Assembly: GCA_030015575.1 (NCBI GenBank)
Contig: CM057346.1
Location: 563,090,315 to 563,154,314, forward strand
Length of the DNA stretch: 64,000 nucleotides
Source of the DNA: Agapanthus africanus
Taxonomy: Eukaryota > Streptophyta > Magnoliopsida > Asparagales > Amaryllidaceae
Direction: 5' to 3'
Below the pieces are notes generated by a model, which saw only the letters and a list, made by a program, of their open reading frames with translations, did no database searches and had not been told where the DNA came from. This document shows positions 28,701 through 38,258 of the stretch, one piece after another (within the stretch, counting starts at the first letter, position 1; each line of letters opens with the position of its first letter). Position numbers and translations under genes: made by a program.

Positions 28701-31700
28701 GCCAATAAGACATGGATTAATATTAAGTTTAATATCCATGACAAAGGCTTTATAGTCAAGAATCTAATGCCATATATTCCAAGATGTATGTTCCATGTTT
28801 TTTTATTGCAAAAAATTTTAAACAGTGAGAATATTTTTATCAAAATTCCAACAAACAACTTCACATCTAACTCTGACTTTGTCTTGAACTTCAATTTTGA
28901 GCTTCAATGTTGACCTCGAATTTCATTTTATTGTTCGATTTCATCAAATTTTATGTGGAAAGACTTGCTATCTTAAGACATTCACACGCATTATTTCTTA
29001 ATATATCTCAACATTTTGTTGTCATGATAGAGCTACTTTAATAAAGAATTGTTCAGCATGCCCCTTTCCTTGCAACAGTTCGGGAAAATGCCATAATTAG
29101 CTACTTAATTGCTAGATTTTTGCAGGGTAAATCTCCGGAACAATTTAAGATAGTGATACCCAAAATTCCTGCGTATTTTACGGTATGCACTTCAACATCA
29201 ATATATTATCATGGTGTCTTTATCGCATGAATCTCTGCTACTGAAATAAAATGCCTTTCCTGGCAATGAAACTGAATTGATACAATGTTGTGATAGAAAG
29301 ATAATTATCACAGAGAAGTCAGTTTAATCTATATTTTGTGTTTGAAGCCATTTATTGCATGTATACCCTTTGGGTGAATTTCGGTATGCCAAATAAGGTT
29401 AAAATTTATACATGCCTGTAGGTGCATACTTTATTTATAACTAGCACTAACAGAAATTTTTTGCGAGCATATGTAATGTCATGGCATGCTCATTCTTTCC
29501 TTCTAGTTGATGCGGTCAACAGCTACACATTAACAACAGCTAAGCCATTTTAGTGCTAATATACAACATCCTCTCGGGTAAATTAAGGAATAAGCTAAAT
29601 TCTCATAAACTATCATTAACTTATACGTGATTTTTGAAAAACTACCTTGTACTTTCAACATCAGAAACCCCAGATTGCATGCTGTGTTCGAATCATGCAC
29701 CTGAGGACGCGATCATCTGTTTAATGGGTGTGAAGGATGGTGATGCTACATTGTAACACTATCGGGCGACCTAGGGATCAATATTGCTGGTTTAGCGGCT
29801 CAAGAATTGAGACTGGTGCTAGGAAGACAAGGAGGTTCTTGGTTGGACGAAGACTTCCCTAATTGCCTTGCCGATCGTGACATGGGTATGGTGGAATTCA
29901 GCTCTGGATGGTGGCTTGGATCTATTCGGCAGTCAGGTGGCAAACCAGAATGAATTGGTCCAGAAGGCGAGGACGCTAGTGGAGGAAAGACGAAATAATT
30001 AGCTTGCCATTTTATAAACTATGCTCTTGGGTTATTTTTATGAGGCAGGGGGAGCTGCGCAACAAAACTAAGCAGCGCCCCACGCAATTTTTTTCCATTC
30101 TGGGTTGAACCCAATCCATTCCTATCTATCTATATACATAATGTAAAGCTATAGAAGGGTGACAGATTTTCTCTATTTTCCAAATTGCCCCTACTCAATT
30201 ATTTGATTCACCAAATGCAATTATGAGCATGCAACAACACATATTTTGTCTGCAATAATTCAATCTATGTATGCTCCTTTTCTTCAAACACCATAGTCAT
30301 GAATAAGGACAATAATTTATGTCAAACTATGTGCAGTGAAGTAAAAGAACATGACAAACAAACAAATGAATTCAATAAGGACAATAATTTATTTTCAACC
30401 ACCTTCACTGCAACATGTAATTCCGGTATGTACTGTGCTACATTTAAGATATTGGGTGATTTTATTCAGCCTTCTACAACAACTACTACTTTTTCATCCT
30501 TATAAGTAGTTTGTGGATCCTTGCATCGACCACAACAATCTGTCTAATAACATGTCAGTTAACGCGGAGATTGTAAGTTATTGTTCTTATCATATATATT
30601 TATTTGTATATTAACAAAATTACAGTACTTATGTTTTCAAGTTCTAACAATACTTTAAAATCTCAACAATTATAAGATGAGCTATCATTTTTCTTGCCAT
30701 TATGGATTGGTGTATTCAACCGTCTCGTCGATGTGGATGGATGGCAAAAGACGGCCAGTGATTAGTGTGCCTACGGACGAGCGGAAGGTGGCAAAAGGGA
30801 AGGTCGGCGTCAGATGGCTAATGGACTATCGACGGCCATCCTGTCGGTCAGCGTGAGGCGTCGAGGCGACGACTATACTGCGATAGGCAGACGGAGACAG
30901 CTGTGGCAAATTTTTTGTTAGATGGGAATAATTGGGTATAATTTTGTGATAGGCAGGGACCTGGGTGGGAATAAGATTCTCATGATTTGGAGCATTAAAT
31001 TACCATGCTAATCTTATATTCTCGAAAATATTTTTTATATAAAAACAAGTTTGGTAATATTTCATGGGAATGTAGGATTACCACTTACCAAGCTCATCCT
31101 AAAGGGGTTATTAACTACTGTTTTGCATGACTTCTCTATTCGAACTAACGATAAGATTCTTAAATCTTATTTAGAATAGAAATATATCTTATAACCTCAT
31201 CAATTGTTTTGAATGATTAAGTATGATTTATTTGGCTTTGGAATTAGAGCATAAAGTACAAATAGAATTCAAAATCATTTTGAAGTAGTTTTCATCATCC
31301 CATGGTCCTTAATTTATGCTTTTCCGCGCGTAGCGTGGGTGCGTTGCTAGTACAATAATATTTCTAGCAGCTAATATGCCAGGAGAGGTCAATACATTTC
31401 CTCAATAAGTAATCGTGCTGTCCGGACCGTCTGGTATAAAGTTGCATGATAAGGGACTTCCGGTGCTTCGAAGTGTAATGTGGATCTGAATTTCCACCAT
31501 GTCCGTGCCGCAATCGTAATCGCCAACTGAGTTGTCATTGTGACATTTAAAGTAGTAGCAGTACCTTTGGTAAATGCCCTTATCATTGCTGGTATCCAAT
31601 CCTGTCCAACCTCTTGCCAATCTCGGTTGATAAAATTGTCAAATGCTCCTTCCAACAATCGCAGTTTTGAAAAAGATGTTCCTCAGTTTCCAGCGCATGT

Positions 31701-34700
31701 GTGTCACAAAGTGCGAAGTGAAGCGAAACTTGGACGTGTCGTCGGTTGAGGAAGCCTCCAGTCGGTAATTTACTATTATGCAAACGCCAGATGAACGATT
31801 GCATTCTCCTCGTTATCCGCAATTTCCTCAGAAGGAGTACATACGAAGGGAAGGGTGGGGTATGATCTTGTAGTCGCCGACGGAATTTTTGGTTTACACA
31901 AAAACCCGACGTAGTGGCGGATGTGGACCACCGCAAAATGTCTTTACAAGTGGTGAGGGGTTGGGAAGTGGGCTCACTGCACATGCAAGGGCCCACCCCC
32001 TATTCCTCTAATAGCGCAGGCGCCTATTAGTTGTGTAGACACCCTTTTCCCTACTTTTATTGGGATTATTCTGGTATGGAACTTTTTATAAAAAAGCTGC
32101 AATAATCTATTAATAATTAGGATAAGGTTCCTGTAGAATTCCCATTTGAAGCAAAATCTGTTCCGTGGGGTGATACACGGACGGTTGAGATCGAAACAAA
32201 AACCAACATCTATTTTTAAGGCTATCATTGTTCTTTTATTAAAATCTCAACCATTGGTGTATCACACTACGGATGGTAGATAAGCCGCTTCTACGATTTT
32301 GCTTCAAATGGGGGATTCTACAGGAACCTTATCCCAATAATTATAATTAAAACTATATAATGGCATCCATATGCTATTAACTTGGACAATTATACCCCTC
32401 TTCTCTAAACTCAATTGTAGCCCAAACCCATCTTTCACAGTCTGCCCTATCTCTCTCTTTTTCATCTCTCTTGTTTTCTACAACTGCTGCTTCCTTGGCT
32501 CTGAGATTACAAGAGAGCTTGCTCTAGTCCTCATTGTAGCCTTGCATCTTTAATGAAGTTATGTATCGTCCTCGATAATGCCGAGTGCGCATGTGATGCT
32601 TGTCTCTCTCATTCTCATATGTAGTCCTCAGAATTGCTGGAAGGATGAGTGGTCAAAGTTTTCTCCAATCAAGTCGTCTATTTATTTGATCAATCACTGT
32701 GTTTCCTCTCCCTCATGACAATCAACTTTCAAAATTAATTGCATTGAAGCTAACAGTTCATAATACCTCATAGGTAAGTTCCATTTTTACAGGTTATAGC
32801 ATGACAAAGTTGAGTATCCGTCGAACCATCAGTTATAGGAAACTCATAAAGGGAAAAATGTCCAAAAAATATCATGTGTAATGCACGTGCAGTTGTTGTT
32901 AACGTCAGCAAACTTAGGGTATTTTTTCATAATAGTTTGTGCAGTTTCTTATAATTTATAAAGTATAAGGTAGTTTTTTTATAGAATGGCTAGAAAGTTC
33001 TTCCTTTAACAGTGTTTGCTTTTCACTTTTAGTTTGAGCAACATGATGGGTAGGTGAGACTGAACTAAGTAGATAATCTTACTATAATCTGATTGATAGT
33101 TCAAGTTTTGGGCCACAGCTTCATTTACAAACTTCTCGCTTAGTCGACTTTACGTTGTTGCTTTGTTGATGTTGTGAAAGGAAGGCGTTCATTGGTATGA
33201 TATCTTCCAGCCATGGTTTTAGATCTCAGCCGATCCCGGTCCTATATGGCCAATTATGAACCCAAAAATGAACATCAGAATTCAGATGCCAAGGTTGATA
33301 CCAAGATTTTAAACCTTGATTCTTGGTTCACCAATCGATTATTGAGGTTTTAGTTACAATTTTACTAACTAATAGATATATTTGCAGCATATTTAAAAGC
33401 CACACTAAACATCAGTATTACTAAAAGATATGTAAAATTGTTTTATTTTCTTTTTATTATTTATCTAAAAAAATTCTTATTTTCAGAAATTTGTTTAAAC
33501 AATCAATAAAAAATTGGATATTGTGATCCCAGATGGCCAATATAGATGATACAGTTAGGATGGCCGATTTCGATCCCAGAAATGATTGTCTAATTCCGAT
33601 ACCAATACTGAGATCGTAAATCATGGTTGAAGCTTATATTAGATATGCACTATAGATGAAACTTGTGCGAGTAATCCCTATAATATTAGGCTTGTTTATG
33701 TATCTTATTCGAAATTACTGCGTCTTCATTTCATTTCAGGGGACTGGTGACTTGATGACTTCACTATTACTCGGATGGAGCAATGTAAGGGTTTGATATT
33801 CTATTTTCGCAAATTAACTGTATTTTCCTATGCCAAATCTTAATTTAATCCCCCCTCCCCCCTGCGATACAAATGTGCACATAATCAAATCTTGCTTTTG
33901 TTTTAGAAATACCCGGATGACTTGGGGAAAGCAGCCGAGCTTGCAGTGTCAAGTTTGCAGGTGTGCTCCCTTTTATTCACTATATACATTTTACCTGTAA
34001 TTATTTGGACAAATATTCTTTCCCTTAGCCAAGTTCTTGTATTTATTTTCTGAACATCGGTTCCTTTATGTAAATCCTGTCAACTAATTGAGTTAGTATC
34101 TTCTAACCTTCATGGATTATTGTCAACGCTACTGATTAGAGGTAAGAATTGGAAAATTGTTCTCACAAAATATGATTTATAGGGTGTAAACTTGCGAACT
34201 AATAGCTTTGAACAAATATAACTCCAATCAACATGAGATTGCAAGGATTTAAATGTGGCAGTTCTATAATGTAGGGTTTACTTCTTACCAAAAACATTGA
34301 TTATTTACTCAACAATTATAGCATCAACACAACATTGTAACAAAGGTTGAGCATTATCCCTGATTTTTTTATTAAAAAAATAATGATGATGATCCTCCAT
34401 GTGTCTTCAAGGATAATGAGTCAAAGGTTACATGCAAGGCCGGATGCATGAAATTTGAAATTTGGTTAGAGGGAGCGCATACAACAAGGTTTATTTGATA
34501 AGTCCAACTAATTAGCAAATAAAGGCCGTCATAAAATTTAGAAACCGACAGAAAAGTTCTAAAATAAGCTGATCATTAACTTATGGTTTTTATTTATGTT
34601 TACAAAGAAAAAGCATATTGGAATTTTTTTCATTTAACTAGAGTATAAAAATGAAATTGTGAGTACAGTGGGGTCTGATCCAAATACCTTTTGATAGGGA

Positions 34701-36719
34701 ACAAACTAAATTACCATATGCTATGCCCCATTTTTAAACGTATAAAGCATAAATATAGACTTATTTTTATAAAACTCCCTAAAGGTTTCATCATTCGGCA
34801 AGAAGCTGCCAAAAAAATGTAATCTCTAAGAACTATCCTAAATAACGGCGCCATGTTAGCACTAACGGTACATCATCACTACATTAGCACGACTAGTTAA
34901 ATTTTGGAACTCATGTTATGCGGAAAAGCTCTCTTTTTGGTGTAAAGTTACTTTTGGAACTCATCTTATGTGGCATAATTTAGAAACTCAAATTTTCAAT
35001 TTGTATTTGTGAATTCCATGCACCCAACATGTAAAGGATCAAGAAAGGCTTATCTCATCATGCACCCAACTTGTAGATGACATACATGACTTTAGTGAGA
35101 TTTACCTTTTCTTTTCTCTGCACCAAAAAGGTGAAGTGGTAGAGAATCCAATGAGTAACTTAAAACCATGGCTCTCTCTTTGTGGTGTCAAAGTTATTTG
35201 GGAACTCATTTTATGTAGCGTACTTTATAATCTCTAGTTTTCAATTTGTAATTTTTTCGACGTGCTCATTATGTAAAGCAAAAGGATTCATGATAGGCTT
35301 AACCAAAAATATTCTGTGGTTCACCCATTCTCTAGAAATCACCCTACACTAATTCTGTTAGTCGAAAACCCTCTATACTTTCATTATGTTGTCTCACAAC
35401 CATCTGCAGTCTGTGTTTTTAGGGGAAACCATCGCATTAGAGGTCATGTGGCTTTTATATCAATTTATAGGTTTTTTTTTATTGTAGCCACCAAATTCTT
35501 TGATATTTCAAAAAAAAAACACCACCAAATACTTGTTATTTCTAAAAACAACACCAATTACTTTTAACTTATCTAAAAAGACACTTCCGTTAACTTTCCA
35601 TCCAATATTAACCATTAGGAGCTTGAAAAGACGAAAATGCCTATGAAAGCCTAAACAATCTTCTCCCATTTGCTCGAGGAGATCGAGGGCGGCGAATTGG
35701 GGGATCTGATAGGGGAGGGGATTGAGGGGGAGGGAGGGGCCGGAGGTGAGTTCGAAGGGGGTGAGGAGGAGGGAGAGGGAGATCCAAGGAGGCGGAGGGT
35801 TAGGGTTTAGAATTGGGGAGGGGGAGGAGAAGGCGAGGAAGAGGACGAGTGAGAGGGAGAAGGAGAGGATGTGGATCTTGTTGGGTCTTACGATTTCGGG
35901 TTTGGGATCGAGGAGGAAGGAGGGGTTAGATGGAAGGGGTATTTTCGTCCTTTGATACCTTAATAACAAAGAAGTAACGTGATCCGGATAGAAAGTTGAT
36001 GGAGATGTCTCTTTTAGATAATTTCAAAGAATTTGGCATTGTTTTTAAAAATACAAAGAATTTGGTGTGTGTTGAACTATGGAAGAATTTGATGGGCAAA
36101 ATTAAAAAGTCCCTAATTTGTATCCCCAACTTTCCCTTCTTCGTTATGCCTGTGGCTTACAATTATACTAGGAGTAAATTAGTGTTACATGAAGGATAAA
36201 TTGGGGTAAATTAAGGTTAGAAGTAAGGGAATATCTCAAAATCCTAAATTTGGTTGCCCTAGATCAAATTTGGATGCTCAAAAAGGGGTTGCATGATATA
36301 GTTGGGAAAGGAAAAGGTTGAGTTTTAGTTTGAGAAACAGAAGGATGGTCAAGAAATTTGATTCAAAAACCGACCGTAAAATACCATAGGGGGGACAGAA
36401 TGGAAGCACATGGGGGTTTTGACTGACAAAAGTAGTAAGTATGAGGTGGTTTCTAGAGAATAAGATGACACACAGGGTGGTTGTGATGAAATAGGCCTTT
36501 AAGAGGAAGTATTCATAGGGGTTCTACTTTCCCTTTCAGATTTCAAGTTAACCTTAACTCGCCTTTTGGTTTATGCAGGCTCTCTTACAACGAACAATTG
36601 CAGACTACAGAAGGGCAGGTTTCGATCCCCAGTCTAGTAGCCTAGAGATTCGACTGATTCAGAGCCAGGATGATATTCGGAACCCAGTGGTTAAATACAA
36701 GGCCGAAAAATATAATTAA
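1715..36719 (+). CDS. PDXK/SOS4: Pyridoxal kinase (12 exons)
   Basis: The product phosphorylates pyridoxal, pyridoxine and pyridoxamine with ATP in the vitamin B6 salvage pathway. Exons read from the sequence: 1715-1795, 2894-2987, 3118-3222, 3411-3494, 4264-4337, 5073-5137, 23970-24033, 25265-25330, 29126-29182, 33740-33784, 33907-33960, 36579-36719. They sum to 930 bp, giving 309 codons and a TAA stop, the same length as Arabidopsis SOS4, with every junction in phase. Landmarks: substrate-loop region [20 protein letters not shown] (residues 18-37), CDPVMGD (123-129), LTPNQFE (154-160), and the ribokinase-family GTGDLM motif (231-236) with catalytic Asp234. All introns are GT-AG except intron 2, which has a GC donor. 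Intron 6 is 18.8 kb because of a retrotransposon. The short start at 1715 (context CTAATGGCG) matches the cytosolic form; an upstream in-frame ATG exists at 1526. No lesion is seen, so I regard the gene as functional. Confidence 0.95.
2220..2361. mobile_element. Small hAT-like MITE in kinase intron 1
   Basis: A 142-bp block is bounded by the 8-bp direct repeat TTAAATTA (2212-2219 and 2362-2369). Its ends are imperfect inverted repeats: AGGGGAAAATGGGGCTGTGA on the left, and the right end complement starts GAGGGTAATGCAGCTGTGAA. Internal CTGTGAA/TTCACAG dyads allow folding. Eight-base target duplications are typical of hAT elements. The AT-rich duplication could be chance, hence moderate confidence. 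Confidence 0.55.
2988..3117 (+). other. GC-AG intron (kinase intron 2)
   Basis: Exon 2 must end at ACAG (2984-2987) to give the conserved SNHTGYPSFKG peptide, and the next bases are GCAAGC. The donor is therefore GC instead of GT, in the otherwise strong context CAG|GCAAGC usual for plant GC-AG introns. The acceptor is TACGCAG|GATATCC. No nearby GT would keep the frame. Confidence 0.85.
4041..4275 (+). repeat. Tandem duplication in kinase intron 4 that copies the 3' splice site
   Basis: Two copies of about 105-130 bp lie head to tail (about 4041-4144 and 4145-4275). Both contain an ATTAGTTTAG...TATATTCAAC segment, TTTTTTCTG, GG-TTC-TGGTAG, and a T-rich tract ending GTAG or ATAG followed by TTTGTGATCC. 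The second copy supplies the true acceptor and start of exon 5 (TTTGTGATCCAGTTATGGG). The first copy keeps AG|TTTGTGATCC at 4132-4143 but then runs into non-coding sequence, so it is a decoy acceptor. An 11-base C run lies inside the second copy. Confidence 0.75.
5526..6957 (+). repeat. 5' LTR of the Tat element
   Basis: It starts TGTTGGGTCAAAAATTACAA and ends AAAACACCCTACA; it matches 20773-22232 over its length. It contains runs of a short motif family around 'GGAGTTTAACTCCAAAT' (about 6185-6345), itself nearly palindromic (GAGTTTAACTC), and a GC-rich stretch with GGCGCCTGGCGC-like dyads at 6435-6520. Confidence 0.9.
7120..9700 (+). pseudogene. Tat element gag remnant
   Basis: Coding matter starts at ATG 7120 ([20 protein letters not shown]) and continues in shifting frames. 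The recognisable retrotransposon gag core lies at about 8640-9000, with the segments [17 protein letters not shown] and [13 protein letters not shown] and the usual tryptophan and aromatic spacing; it then runs through several stops. Gag forms the particle that packages the element RNA. The frame is broken several times before and after the core, so no full-length Gag can be made. Confidence 0.75.
9704..15057 (+). pseudogene. Tat element pol remnant (protease, RT, dual RNase H, integrase)
   Basis: Domains in order: a lysine-rich linker (9704-10087); an aspartic protease region (about 10440-10810) with [12 protein letters not shown] at the active site and [13 protein letters not shown] downstream; reverse transcriptase (about 11940-12600) with [18 protein letters not shown]; RNase H (about 12650-13060); a second RNase H-like domain (13014-13748) with FYFDGASS and [12 protein letters not shown]; integrase core (14190-14552) with WGTDIVCP and [11 protein letters not shown]; and a C-terminal segment ending KYYA at 15057. 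The RT catalytic box reads YVDN, not YVDD, and FMDDSSGYN is followed by a TAG. Many stops look like CAG to TAG changes. It is certainly inactive. Confidence 0.85.
15325..15500 (+). repeat. Degenerate tandem repeats after Tat pol
   Basis: About four diverged units carry variants of CGAGATC, a CGACTCGTAAGG or CGACTTTGTGAGG box and GAGAAAA. They sit just downstream of the integrase and end shortly before the nested block at 15523. Non-coding; typical of the Tat spacer. Confidence 0.55.
15523..20101 (-). mobile_element. Probable solo LTR or unclassified repeat nested in the Tat spacer
   Basis: The block begins TGTTACGACCCGAAAGTACG and ends GGATCTAAACA, so it has TG...CA ends in either direction. 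Read on the minus strand it starts TGTTTAGATCCCTGTCTATA and ends CGGGTCGTAACA, close in style to Del/Tekay LTR ends. It has no coding capacity. Composition is layered: AT-rich at 18440-20100, and on the minus strand a TC-rich leader-like stretch at 19540-19640. Sequence on both sides is recognisable Tat spacer. No second copy of the ends is present inside, which favours a solo LTR of about 4.6 kb. The flanking 5-mers (GATAG, TGTCT) do not match, so the exact limits or mechanism are uncertain. Confidence 0.45.
20118..20400 (+). repeat. Tandem repeat in the Tat 3' spacer
   Basis: Three diverged units of about 95-105 bp each hold a variant of AATGATGAGTCGCTCC, CACCACGCTTCAGTGTTAGC and a CTGATGCC...CCAAA tail, at about 20118, 20227 and 20308. 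Non-coding repeats before the 3' LTR are usual in Tat elements. Confidence 0.65.
20773..22232 (+). repeat. 3' LTR of the Tat element
   Basis: It starts TGTTGGGGTCAAAAATTACA and ends AAAACACCCTACA, preceded by the purine stretch GATGGGGGCATTT that serves as polypurine tract. It is followed directly by the CCTAG target duplication. It differs from the 5' LTR by many substitutions and small indels. Confidence 0.9.
22238..23969 (+). other. Remainder of kinase intron 6
   Basis: This is AT-rich intron DNA between the Tat insertion and exon 7. No transposon ends or coding matter were recognised. The acceptor is TACCTGCAG|GATTACTTCC. Confidence 0.6.
24450..24840 (+). repeat. Diverged tandem duplication in kinase intron 7
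   Basis: Copy 1 (about 24458-24645) and copy 2 (about 24683-24835) share TTAGATGTTCTC, CATTTAGGACATT-like, TTTACATACAT and ACCAACAC-ATATAG segments in the same order. Copy 1 also holds a 14-base G run (24550-24563). Non-coding; intron 7 runs 24034-25264. Confidence 0.6.
25331..29125 (+). other. Kinase intron 8, mostly unclassified AT-rich DNA
   Basis: A 3.8-kb intron with no coding matter. The one clear structure is a 52-bp tandem duplication at 26303-26402, both units containing GAAGACCAATAAATG and AGAGGAAGTGA. The rest gives no recognisable transposon ends, although its size suggests old insertions. Confidence 0.5.
29183..30124 (+). other. Kinase intron 9, proximal unclassified part
   Basis: AT-rich intron DNA up to about 29570, followed by a stretch (29580-30060) of more balanced composition with no open frame of note. 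It may be an unrecognised transposon piece. No ends or duplications were found. Confidence 0.4.
30129..31350 (+). mobile_element. Non-autonomous Helitron in kinase intron 9
   Basis: The 3' end has the Helitron signature: a short GC-rich hairpin (CCGCGC-GTA-GCGTGG at 31324-31338) about 8 bp before a terminal CTAG, followed by T (31351). The 5' end falls at a TC preceded by A, in TCTATATACATAATGTAAAG (30129; a second TC at 30125 is possible). There is no target duplication, as expected for insertion between A and T. At about 1.2 kb it lacks a Rep/helicase gene. A GC-richer stretch at 30715-30900 might be captured host DNA, but it shows no recognisable protein. Confidence 0.7.
31389..31996 (-). 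pseudogene. LINE fragment, zf-RVT domain
   Basis: On the minus strand two overlapping frames (31996-31583, then 31658-31389) spell the zinc-binding domain found after the reverse transcriptase of plant L1 LINEs: [24 protein letters not shown]-like [19 protein letters not shown], then [10 protein letters not shown] and [12 protein letters not shown]. One frameshift separates the halves. Upstream RT and endonuclease are absent, so this is a truncated relic. It starts about 40 bp from the Helitron 3' end. Confidence 0.75.
32120..32335. mobile_element. MITE with 8-bp target duplication in kinase intron 9
   Basis: Long terminal inverted repeats pair GGATAAGGTTCCTGTAGAAT (32120 onward) with its complement ending CCTTATCCC at 32335. 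The pairing continues through CCCATTTGAAGCAAAATC and GTGTATCAC/GTGATACAC. The flanks are AATAATTA on both sides (32112-32119 and 32336-32343), an 8-bp duplication of hAT style. No coding capacity. Confidence 0.75.
32350..33210 (+). other. Kinase intron 9, middle part, nothing recognised
   Basis: AT-rich intron DNA with C/T-rich patches. No coding matter, terminal repeats or duplications were identified. Confidence 0.45.
33211..33626. mobile_element. MITE-like element in kinase intron 9
   Basis: Imperfect terminal inverted repeats: the left end reads CCATGGTTTTAGATCTCAGC, and the right end complement reads CCATGATTTACGATCTCAG. Inside, GATCCC and GGCCGATT/GGCCAAT motifs recur. It is about 416 bp and non-coding. 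No clean target duplication was seen, so the family is unassigned. Confidence 0.5.
33961..35309 (+). other. Kinase intron 11, proximal part
   Basis: AT-rich intron with a diverged repeat of about 230 bp: motifs GGAACTCAT-TTATG and TCAATTTGTA recur at about 34910-35010 and 35170-35260, each near 'CTCTCTTTTTGGTGT' or 'CTCTCTTTGTGGTGT'. Nothing coding. Confidence 0.45.
35310..36490. mobile_element. Long foldback element, possibly Mutator-like, in kinase intron 11
   Basis: Two nested pairs of inverted repeats. Inner pair: CACCAAATTCTTTG...CTAAAAACAACACC...TATCTAAAAAGACA at 35488-35612 against its complement at 35985-36078. Outer pair: CATTCTCTAGAAATCACC (35326) against GGTGGTTTCTAGAGAATAAG (36449). 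Between the arms lies a strand-asymmetric G/A-rich core (35690-35930). Arms over 100 bp recall Mutator-like elements, but no 9-bp target duplication was found. It may be two insertions, one inside the other. Confidence 0.55.
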
Positions 36720-38258
36720 CATATCATTTTTTTCTTCATTTCGAATACCATGTACATCATCATATAAATACTAGTGAACCCAAGCCTCGACTGCATTGTG
36801 GGGAGAACAAAAGAAGGGCATTGGTTTTTATAGACAGTATAAGTTTACTGTGATAAGCATCTATATTATTATTGGTTCTGCTCGTGGGTAGCCTAATATT
36901 TCCAGCGACGATTGTTTGCTTCTTCGTTTTCTGCCTTGAAATATTTTTTGGAGTTTATATTCTTATTCTTAAGAGGAGAATAAAGGACCAGCATTGTAAG
37001 TTTTGGTAAAGTATGATAATGTTCTTATTCTTATGCTTTTGCAGGCACCTTAAACCAAAAGCAAATAAACATAGAGAATCATAGAGTAGGGGTGAGATCT
37101 AAACGAGAGGGAGAGAGAGAGAGAGAGTTGTGATTTATGTTTTAGGAGGGAGACCATTGTGCCTAATTTGGTGGAAAGTAAGAATAGAGAGAAGAAGAAA
37201 GTGGCTCTGCGCGACTTTAGCGTTGTGCTTATTGCCATTAATCTTATAGAAAGAAAATCAAGAGAGAGTATTTGCTAGAAAAAGTATTTTCTTTGTCTTT
37301 CCATATTAAAATGAAGTTTATTAAGAGGTTAGAGAAAAAAGGATGTAGATTTGGATAACAATCTGAAGGGGAGAGAATCAAGGTATTTTAATAAAATCCT
37401 TTTAGAAATATTTGCTTTTCATCCAATTTTCATCACTATGATTGGTAAGAAAAAATGACCGGTCACTAATCAAATCCTATATGGGGGCAAGTTAATTATC
37501 CCACTTGTCAATTTATTACTTTCTTTTTGCCGAACCGTAAAATTAGAAAGAAGGTGCCCACTTTTCTTTTACTTTCTCCACTTTCTCTTTATTTTGTCTT
37601 TCCCGAACAGAAAGTGGGGTTATGGGTTGCGAAGGGATGAATTCAGGGTGTAAATTTTGTTTAAAATTTTAAGTGAAGACAATGAATTATCATGGTTTTG
37701 GCAAAGTTAAGAAATTTCTGAAAAATAGGAGTGGGGCCGTTTTTCAGTAAACCGGACGCAGTGCATCTAGGTAAGAGAGTAAAAGAAATAAATTTTCCAG
37801 GCACTCTTTAAATGGTTCTTTTGATGGTTTGGTGGGACATTTGGTTTTATTTATTTCCCTCATGTGTCAGGACACGTATGGCCGACATGAATTTTTTCTA
37901 TATAGGTAGAGGGATTTCGGAAATTCTTCCAAAAGGGTAACTGTCCCCACCTAACATTCCATATTATATCAGAAGAAAAGAATTTGTTCATAATGTAAAC
38001 GCCACGAAATTTATTAACATCCAAAAACAATACCAAAATTGCATCCTTTCACCAAACCATTTTTATTAAGCAATTGTCCCTGCACCAACAAACTCCAACC
38101 CTAGTGAGGGTAAAGAAGAACACTACTATGCTCTGAATTTTTTCCTTTAATGTGCTTGACACCCCAGCTAAATATCTTTGACACTTCTATATTCTGTAAA
38201 TTTCTTTAAGAATGTGATGACTCCTCACACCAATATCACCAAAGACTTTTCATTCTCT
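36720..38258. other. Intergenic region between convergent genes
   Basis: This 1.5-kb AT-rich stretch contains the 3' UTRs of the kinase (+) and the multicopper oxidase (-). It holds a GA microsatellite at 37111-37127. No other gene or transposon ends were recognised. Confidence 0.6.

Noticed and set aside
30299..30505. 68-codon frame in the Helitron as a captured gene
   Set aside because: Low-complexity and repetitive (NKDNNL twice), with no family match and no splice or promoter support.
35508..35969. 153-codon minus-strand frame in intron 11
   Set aside because: It lies in the purine-skewed core and arm of the foldback; composition explains the openness and no domain is seen.
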